This document shows, one piece after another, positions 57,609 to 64,000 of a DNA stretch of 64,000 nt. This stretch comes from Cristatella mucedo (taxonomy: Eukaryota; Bryozoa; Phylactolaemata; Cristatellidae). The notes under the pieces are model-generated. The model had not been told where the DNA came from. It did not search any database and saw nothing but the letters and a program-made list of their open reading frames with translations. How positions within the stretch are numbered: position 1 is the first letter of the stretch; every line of letters begins with the position of its first letter. The stretch spans positions 31,208 to 95,207 of the forward strand of contig WPIO01000320.1 in the NCBI GenBank assembly GCA_009760855.2. The letters run 5' to 3'. Both the position numbers and the translations under genes were made by a program.

Positions 57609-57841
57609 AAATGGAGGCTAATCTTCCAAAAGATGCGACCTCTGACCTATCTGATAAGAGACTTGACAGAATACCGGACACCTTGCTGGTGGATGCCTCA
57701 TCACGTTTGGAGTTGGATTTGAGTAAGATCAGGCATATTAATTTTGCTCAGGACCTTCGGCAGTTTGTGAATGTTATGCGACTGTCTCTACAAGGCTGTG
57801 GACTGTCTGAGTTGCCAGCTAGGCTGTCTGATCTTACAAAG
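57609..57841 (+). CDS. First coding exon of an LRR (probable Roco-like) gene
   Basis: Acceptor TGCATTCTTGTAG (AG 57607-57608) precedes ATG at 57611. The exon runs 77 codons to a consensus donor (AAAG|GTAAGT at 57842), phase 0. It reads MEANLPKDATSDLSDKRLD, then RIPDTLL, LELDLSKIRHINF and the LRR VMRLSLQGCGLSELPARLSD (LxxLxLxxCxLxxLPxxL). Such an N-terminus suits an LRR-Roc-COR protein like the one at 1.6 kb, but no Roc is in this window, so that link is inference. The AG two bases before ATG implies a 5' UTR intron. No break seen. Confidence 0.72.
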
Positions 57842-57964
57842 GTAAGTGCTCTTGTGTCCAGTCAGACAGCAGTCACCATCAGCATCTGCTTACTCCTAGT
57901 CAGCCATGACTGCACCATATACTGTCATGTTTAAAAAGCCATGCAAGAATTTATTTATTTCAGG

Positions 57965-58115
57965 GCAGTAGTGGCACACTAGGTGAGGCAGTGGCTTTTC
58001 ACGCCCTTGGTTCCGAAGTCGTGGGTTCGAATCCTGCGGGGAGCAATGATTTATGCCACTGCAAGTGGTGATGATATAATTCATTTTATATAATTCTTAA
58101 AAATAATTATATGTA
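57965..58115 (+). mobile_element. tRNA-derived SINE, family S2
   Basis: A-box-like TGGCACACTAGG (57972-57983), B box GGTTCGAATCC (58024-58034), body with GCCACTGCAAGTGGTGATGA, AT-rich end. Plus-strand counterpart of 4265-4462, within the first intron of the LRR gene. Confidence 0.8.
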
Positions 58116-58214
58116 TTCTAGCTGTGCCCTTTCAAAAAATTGAGATTAATTGCTCCATTTGCTTTCAGTGGTTTTAATTATTTTCTTTGCCTTCAGCTAT
58201 TCAATAATATTAAA

Positions 58215-58440
58215 AATAATAATAATAAGTGTAATTCATTCTCCCTGATAGCTTACTCTTTTACCAGGCACTTTACAGATGCCGTAAGGAAAGCATGACT
58301 AAATGATTGCCGGTAACATGGGCAACACGATAAAGCATAAAATCCCTAGAAAAGACATGCACTGGGTCAACATGTAGATAGTGTTAAAAGCAGCAGGCTT
58401 GTTAGAAGCAGCAGTGTCAGCATGCTTTGGCACACAACGG
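58215..58440 (-). mobile_element. LINE B 3' end, decayed
   Basis: AATAATAATAATAAGTG tail, TTTACCAGGCACTTTACAGA hairpin side, then ACATGCACTGGGTCAACATG of the 3' UTR. Confidence 0.65.
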
Positions 58441-58559
58441 ATGAATCGCAAGAACCAACTAAATGCTGTAATAAAAAGATGTGCTTTAGCTTCATATTAA
58501 TCTTTTCCCATCAGGGATGCCATGACATCATTTGAGAGTGAGTTTCAAAGGCTTCTGTT

Positions 58560-59105
58560 CAATTAAAGGCTTTCAGTTAGCCCTAAACTCTGCAGCTTAG
58601 CGCGAGCTTCGCAAATGCCATGTCACACCACCTCTCTCTAACCTACATTGGCTCCAAATCAAGCAGGGCATTGACTTCGCGTTCGTGGCACTTAATGTTC
58701 TCCCTTTCGATTCTCTGTTTTCCACCTACCAATCAAAACCTCTCCCCCAGTAAGTGAAAATCCACTTACAATCATTTGTTGTATGTGGAGTCGTTTAGTC
58801 ACACTTCATAGGTAACTCAAAACCTTTTTCGACCAGGCCTTTAGTTGGTACGGTCCTAAATCCTGGACGTCACTACCTAAGCTCAGCACACCGTCCCATG
58901 ATGACATTTACGAAGATTCTCAAAACGTGCATGTTTAACTCAGCATTTGGCTGATCTATGTGATCAATTCTTTGTGTCCATGTCCCTGCTTCCTCTATGC
59001 CTGCATCTTGAGGATATTGCTACTATGCACTTGGCAATGATTTCCATGTAGCATTTGTAAAGTGCCTAGAAAGAGATACAGTTCTCTTAAAATGCTAACA
59101 TTTAT
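58560..59105 (+). mobile_element. LINE B relic with 3' end, strongly diverged
   Basis: CTAAACTCTGCAGCTTAGCG, CTACATTGGCTCCAAATCAA, GGTAACTCAAAACCTTTTTCG and the end TAAAGTGCCTAGAAAGAGAT. Recognisable by order only. Confidence 0.7.
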
Positions 59106-59749
59106 TTACTCGTTGCTTAAAGAGCTGCATATCCTGCTTGCAATATTACCTACCGGTCACCCAATACTTTACGTTGGGTATTATTTCCTCAATTGTAAGT
59201 CCTTAGGCTTCTCAGCATCTGCCCTTACTAGCTGGCTGCAATTGGCGTTTACCCGAAAACCAGTTATCCTCGTTCAAAGTAGTTGGAACATGAATCCACA
59301 ACCTCGTGAACCGATGGTCGTCACATTGTTCACGTGCAGGAGAGATGAAACATCTAACATCTAAACAGTTTATATGGAATTGTTTTCTCTTCATTAACTG
59401 TGTCCTCCAGTAAAATCGCGAGAATTTGTTTTGAATGCAGGATATTTCAGCTTCCGTTTAGCCAAGGGCAATCAATTGCTTCGCATTTCCGGTGAGTCTG
59501 TGGTTGTTTAAACTTTCCACTTGCCATTACTTATGTATTATTGATATAGAAGAAAGTATTTGTAACATTAAGTGGTTGTTTTACTAGGAACATTTATAAG
59601 CGAAGTACATGAAGATGATGTAACAATGACTTCTGTGTCCTGCTTCTGGTATTTATTTGTAATACATTACTCACTGCCATCTCTCGGACGATCATTGCTA
59701 GACATGTTAGCCCAAAATTGACTTTGGTTTTTCTCGTGTGAATTTCTAG

Positions 59750-59823
59750 CTGGAGGAGCTCCGGATCAGTGAAAACAAGGAGCTCTCAAATCTTCCACCC
59801 TCCGTTTTTCATAAAATAATTCG
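59750..59823 (+). CDS. Likely LRR exon
   Basis: Between acceptor GAATTTCTAG (AG 59748-59749) and donor CG|GTGAGG (59824). Phase 0 reading gives LEELRISENKELSNLPP, then SVFHKIIR, an LRR of LxxLxIxxN..LxxLP type. Its 74 nt are close to one LRR module. It probably follows the exon at 57609 in the same gene. An intermediate exon with matching phase is not established. Confidence 0.5.
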
Positions 59824-60019
59824 GTGAGGCTGTGACAGTTTTCAGATAATTAGGTGGTGCTTTGTGTTTCTTAAGGGAAGTAGTCACGGTAAAGGACGGA
59901 AAGCTGCTACTTTAAACATAGAGGTTCTGAACAGAGGTCCGTTGAATTATTGGGAAATCATTTAAGGTCCTGTATAGAAGAAGTCACTGGATGAAATTTC
60001 GTATCATTCGCACCTTTGG

Positions 60020-60210
60020 AGAACATGCATTTCTTTCGTGTGCTCCCAAAGCCTGGAACTCATTCCTGACTTGCCTCAAAACATCCCCTGACGTGACCTG
60101 ATTTAAAAAGAACTAACAAATACACATATTTAGGACAGAATTTAGTGAGTCCCTGTGATTCGTCCTTGATGTGCTTATGCATGCTGCCACTAACCATTAC
60201 TATTATTACT
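60020..60210 (+). mobile_element. LINE B 3' region fragment
   Basis: GTGCTCCCAAAGCCTGGAAC, ACATCCCCTGACGTGACC and GAGTCCCTGTGATTCGTCC, then ATTACTATTATTACTATTG. The 3' hairpin is missing. Confidence 0.78.
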
Positions 60211-61146
60211 ATTGTCATTCAGTACCGCAGCCATGAACAAGCAATAATGACGATATGCCTGGAAAATTTGAAGCAGCAATGTCGTCAATGCCTTTTCTTT
60301 CTTTTCCTTAGATTGTCACCATATCTTACGGATTGTTTAATTGGTGAAACCATCGTATTTCAGCCCCTACATGGTCACCCATATTTTGCGTCATGTGATC
60401 TCTCCTCAACCACGAGTCTTAAGGCTTCTCAGCATCTGTCTCCTCTAGCTGACTCTAAATAGCGTTTTTCACCTGAAATTGTAATGGTCATTTGTAACGA
60501 CCACACAGCATTTGGCACTTAAACCTGTGATCTGGTGTATATATAGTTTCAGGCTTCCAGTATTCAAGAAGCTGGTGAGCGATGAAAGTAGTACTTTATA
60601 TCTTTGTTTTTGTTTTCCCCTTCTCGAACTGTGCCTGCAATGGTCAATAGGAAATCTAGTTTAAATCAGCATTTTGCATCACTTTTTAATTTTCTTTGTA
60701 AAGGTCTCTCAGATTTCTTAGGCTGCCGCTTGGGTTTTAATCTCGAGTTAGGGGCCTACTGGGTTTCCCTCATATTTTATCGTGTGGGTAATCTTTCCTC
60801 AATGCGAATTCCTTAGGCTTCTTAGCATCTGCACTTTTACTACTGGCTGTAATAATGGTAATCCTGAAAACCAGTTATCCTCGTTCAAGGTTATGAATCA
60901 TCGAAATGAATCATACCTGTGAACCGCTTGGCACCGGGTGTTCACATTGTACACAGTGCATTAGAGATGAAACAGTACTTTATATCTGATTGTTTTTATA
61001 TTAACTGTGTCCTTCAGTGATATCATTTTTTTTGAATTCCAGATATTTCAGCTTTCATTTAGGCTAGGGAAATCAATCGCTTCGCATTGTCTGCGAGTTT
61101 ATGATTGTTTAAATGTTCCACTTGCCATTAATCATGTATTGAGCTG

Positions 61147-61614
61147 TTGTTTCAACTGTGGCCTAAAACTAAAACTGCCTTTGGCTGTGCCTGGCGGACA
61201 GGCATGCCAGGTCGTTTAAGTTTAAGGAGTTTGCCGTTTAAAACCATAGATTTCCACTTGAAGTTCCTTTTTACAGGGTTAGGCATGTTGTTGCCTGCTG
61301 TTTTCATTAGCTTTTCTATGGATTGCAATGTTTGTTTTTGTGGATCGGAAAACGGAAAAAAGGCCATTAACGAAGCACAAAAAAAATACATTGCCCAATT
61401 AATTTCACAAAATTTCTTAACGGACATAAGGGAAATAAAAACAGGCTTACCTGGAATGTGCGTGCTTTGTGTTGGGGGGAAACCTAGCCATAAAGTGGGG
61501 GCTGTTGAAAAAAAACAGCTAATTGATTCCCTTGGGTTAAAACCCCCGACGTTAGTATTTGGTCCTAATCCGTGGAAAGCGTTGTTTCACCGCCAGATGT
61601 TTTTTGCTGTTTGA
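61147..61614 (+). other. 155-codon open frame of unknown nature
   Basis: Open frame with no recognised domain. Segments read ENGKKAINEAQKKYIAQLIS and VEKKQLIDSLGLKPPTLVFG. It is rich in short homopolymers (AAAAAAAA, GGGGGG), unlike its neighbours. It could be a real exon, an unknown element or a poorly resolved assembly patch. Start codon arbitrary. Confidence 0.25.
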
Positions 61615-61619
61615 AAAGG

Positions 61620-63900
61620 TTACCCTGCCATTATTTTCAATTAAGGAGGCCGGCTCTTGGCTAAATTTGAGGTCCGTTAAATGTATTAATTAGCAAACAT
61701 GATTTCTAATATAGGTTAAAAATTGAAAAATGCTTATACGTTCAGTATGTTCCTAGCGTTGTTTACTGGTGTCTAAATGATGACCCGAAATTGATGCGAG
61801 GTTGATGTGCTGAAAAATTCATAAAAAAAATAATGTTTACGTAAAACCAACTAACAATGAAACCGTGCACTCAAAACTGTACGATTGGCAACGTACTCGT
61901 AGGCCTATTCGGAAGGAGCTCTTTTACATATTTCAGAGCTAAAACGTTAAAATCATAAGAAAACTATGAAACACATTAGAGATAGCTTTTTTCGAGATTT
62001 ATGTTATCGTTAAAACACAGTTTAGCACGGTTGTAAAGATATATGTTTTTAGAGGCTTCATCATACTTAAGAAAGTCCGTTGTGGCTTTAAGTCTGAAGA
62101 CCAATCTCTCTTGTAAAGACAGGATAGTGTACATATGTCTTACCTTATGGTTACTATTGTTTACGCAGTGTTTTGGGTAAGCGAGCATTTAATTTGAAAC
62201 CTTCTCATAGGGCTAATCTATACGATGTGATTGAGTGAATAACATGCTGAGCTTGTTCTCCGGCTGCTGCCCAGTGCTAATGGCAGTACTCAAGGACAGA
62301 AGACACGAAATACAGGAGCAGGCGAACGTGAGTGGGCGACACGAGACGCTCCTTCTTTATTTCACATTGAGCAGGCCTAACATAGACATCGCACTGGGGC
62401 TGACACTCCCCAGATAGAGAGAGGGCGTATGTAGTGGGCCCACATGCTTCTCGTCAAAGGCTTCAATGGTTAACACCTGGTGCAACCCAAGCACCGAAAG
62501 CCTGGGACATACCTAAAGCGTCCGAGGAACAACAGGCAAACATCAACATATTGTGGAAGGTTTAATAGGTAGAAAATTTCCTATTTTCTGGACATGGTAT
62601 GGTGCAACTGATTTAGGATTTTCACAAAGAGAAAGACTAAAGCACTGATGTTGTGATCTTACTGTTGCTGATAAAAACGTACTGTTATACTCAGTGCAAG
62701 ACGGGTCGTTTATCAGTGGTCAGGGTGACAGGTGATGAATTTTAATCTAGCATAAACAATAATAGCCGTTGCCTTGTAGCTATATGTGTGTCTGACGTGG
62801 GGTGATGACCCATACAATAAATATAAGCAACTATTCATCGCATTGCGATATCAAAATGAATATCACTTCAGTAGGAACTGATCCGCCAAACTCAAGTGTA
62901 TCCGGTTTGTACTCATTCAAACACAGCTGGTTAGATCGCTCTCCCTATTTATACCTTTCTTCTCATTTACCGTAAGTTCAATCCACGGCCGAACTACAAA
63001 TGGCTGATTGCTCACAAGCTCCACCAGTTAATTATGAGGCGTTCGGTAGCACGTCCCCAGGAACACACTCGGCTTATCGTTGTCAGGCACGGCTTACCTT
63101 TGTTTCAGATCAGAAGACTCAAAGAGTGAGTTTATGAAATCCACAGCCAAATTCATAATGGTGCCAGCTGCTTCAGCACTAGGTCCGCCACTCCCAAACA
63201 ACACGTAACCGCTCACATTTACTTGGCTCTCTGCATTTCCCTGAATAAGCTTTCTAGCTATTTAGTCTACTTTTTCATTATAGTCTCTACATCATACTAT
63301 ACCCAACGACGACGACCGTGAGGCTAACGCGACTTCTGCTGTGCGGTGATAGTGTTGTTCTGGGACAAAGCATCTTCCTGCCTCCAAGATGAAAATAACA
63401 ATATTCATCACAAGTACCTCAGAGAACCGAATGCACTCATGCCCTTACAGATACTAAATACAACGCATTAATAAAGTTTGGACGTAGACTGAGCAAGTTA
63501 GCAGGCTAGGTGTAAGCAAGGCACGACGAATGGGAGAACATTAGCGGTGGGACTGTGGCCGGACATAAGCCGAAATGCAATGTTTATTATCAAGCCTCAA
63601 ACTCCATAACAAGGAGAACAGTCGGAATCAAACACCGAAAGTCGATATGTTTAAGCACAGCTGGGGCTCTGTAGGTAATCTAATGAGGGGACTTTCCTCA
63701 TTCTCATTTTCCCACTCTCTTCAGGTTACTTTTACTGCGCCGGTTGGGGAAATAACTCCAGCAGATGCATTAAGGCTCATAATCGCTTTATCTTTGGCAG
63801 TTTTCCGGAAGTCACTCACTGCACCTCTAAACAAAAGTAGCCTAATCACTTCCATGTGTTCAGCGTCAAGTCCTCCATGCCCTCCTTATGGACACTGTCC
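61620..63900. other. 2.3 kb with no recognised gene
   Basis: AT-rich; short frames only. Probably intron or intergenic sequence after the LRR exons. Confidence 0.35.
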
Positions 63901-63904
63901 ATGC

Positions 63905-63973
63905 TGCCACTATCTTGGCACTGATGGCAGTGGCACTGGATTGCAGTCATCCAGGTCCTATCTCAGTGGGAGA
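63905..63973 (+). mobile_element. LINE B RT scrap at window end
   Basis: TCCAGGTCCTATCTCAGTGG GAGA-type sequence equals the LINE B segment coding FRSYLSGR (compare 13050-13085), preceded by GCACTGGATTGCAG-like text. May continue beyond the window. Confidence 0.75.
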
Positions 63974-64000
63974 ATGAATAAGTTTTTCTAGCTGTTAATC

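Larger units (their letters stand above)
59140..61145 (+). repeat. Diverged three-copy local repeat
   Basis: A unit with CCTTAGGCTTCTCAGCATCT, TAGCTGGCTG and AAAACCAGTTATCCTCGTTC recurs near 59195-59280, 60415-60490 (partial) and 60805-60890. Copies 1 and 3 extend to a second shared part, 59340-59540 and 60960-61140 (AGAGATGAAACA, ATTAACTGTGTCCT(C/T)CAG, CAATC(A/G)(A/C)TTGCTTCGCATT-like). Direct, imperfect duplications inside LRR-gene introns. Confidence 0.65.

Noticed and set aside
57965-58040. Possible true tRNA gene
   Set aside because: A and B boxes are present but the body continues as a SINE and occurs again at 4265-4462.
59451-59491. 41-nt LRR-like exon between CAG and GTGAGT
   Set aside because: The LRR-like frame (FRLAKGNQLLRIS) does not match the phases of the exons on either side, so it is not annotated as coding.

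Overview
This is a metazoan nuclear window. It has spliced exons with GT/AG boundaries, tRNA-derived SINEs, several APE-type non-LTR retrotransposons (LINEs), solo-LTR-like insertions, DNA-transposon MITEs, a satellite array and long dinucleotide microsatellites. The host genes seen (LRR/Roc/COR, CARD and ribonuclease-inhibitor-type LRR) fit an invertebrate, probably marine, with expanded innate-immune or death-fold families. I cannot name the phylum. Most of the 64 kb is repeat.

1-15 kb: five plus-strand coding blocks form one broken gene, LRR end, Roc GTPase and COR (1610-3481), a tentative exon (about 4475-4765), a 90-nt linker exon (4929-5018) and two exons of a C-terminal CARD (11968-12150 and 14738-14902, ending in a stop). 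Splice phases agree across the later junctions. The introns hold LINE A (near full length at 5649-8790, truncated at 9510-10580), LINE B copies and an antisense fragment of a membrane-protein exon. A frameshift in Roc, two in-frame stops after COR and a one-base insertion in the CARD suggest a pseudogene or a poorly polished assembly.

15-32 kb: nothing recognisable to about 18.5 kb. Then GC-rich blocks (19.2-20.5 and 21.6-22.5 kb) are split by a LINE A copy that itself carries a SINE. A divergent satellite of about 175 bp (22.56-23.96 kb) is interrupted by a LINE B 3' end, followed by a GC-rich RI-type LRR gene fragment (24.15-24.79 kb), SINEs, a large GA/GACA microsatellite and another LINE A.

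32-48 kb: decayed LINEs, an LTR-like remnant, a TA-flanked MITE and a hAT-type MITE. Paralogous copies of the linker exon (43130-43219) and the antisense membrane-protein exon (46757-46930) show that part of the 5 kb locus was duplicated in the same order and orientation.

50-56 kb: a nested transposon stack. Repeat D contains LINE B, which contains an LTR-type insertion with ATAC target duplications, which contains LINE A and a 526-bp solo LTR with GATG duplications. The matching uninterrupted repeat D lies at 32.5-32.9 kb. A separate 333-bp solo LTR with GTCA duplications interrupts another LINE B copy at 51.1 kb.

57-64 kb: the first coding exon of another LRR-type gene (57609-57841), a likely LRR exon at 59750-59823, SINEs, LINE B relics and a diverged three-copy local repeat. 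The window may therefore cut a tandem family of LRR/Roc/COR/CARD-like genes, heavily invaded by retroelements.
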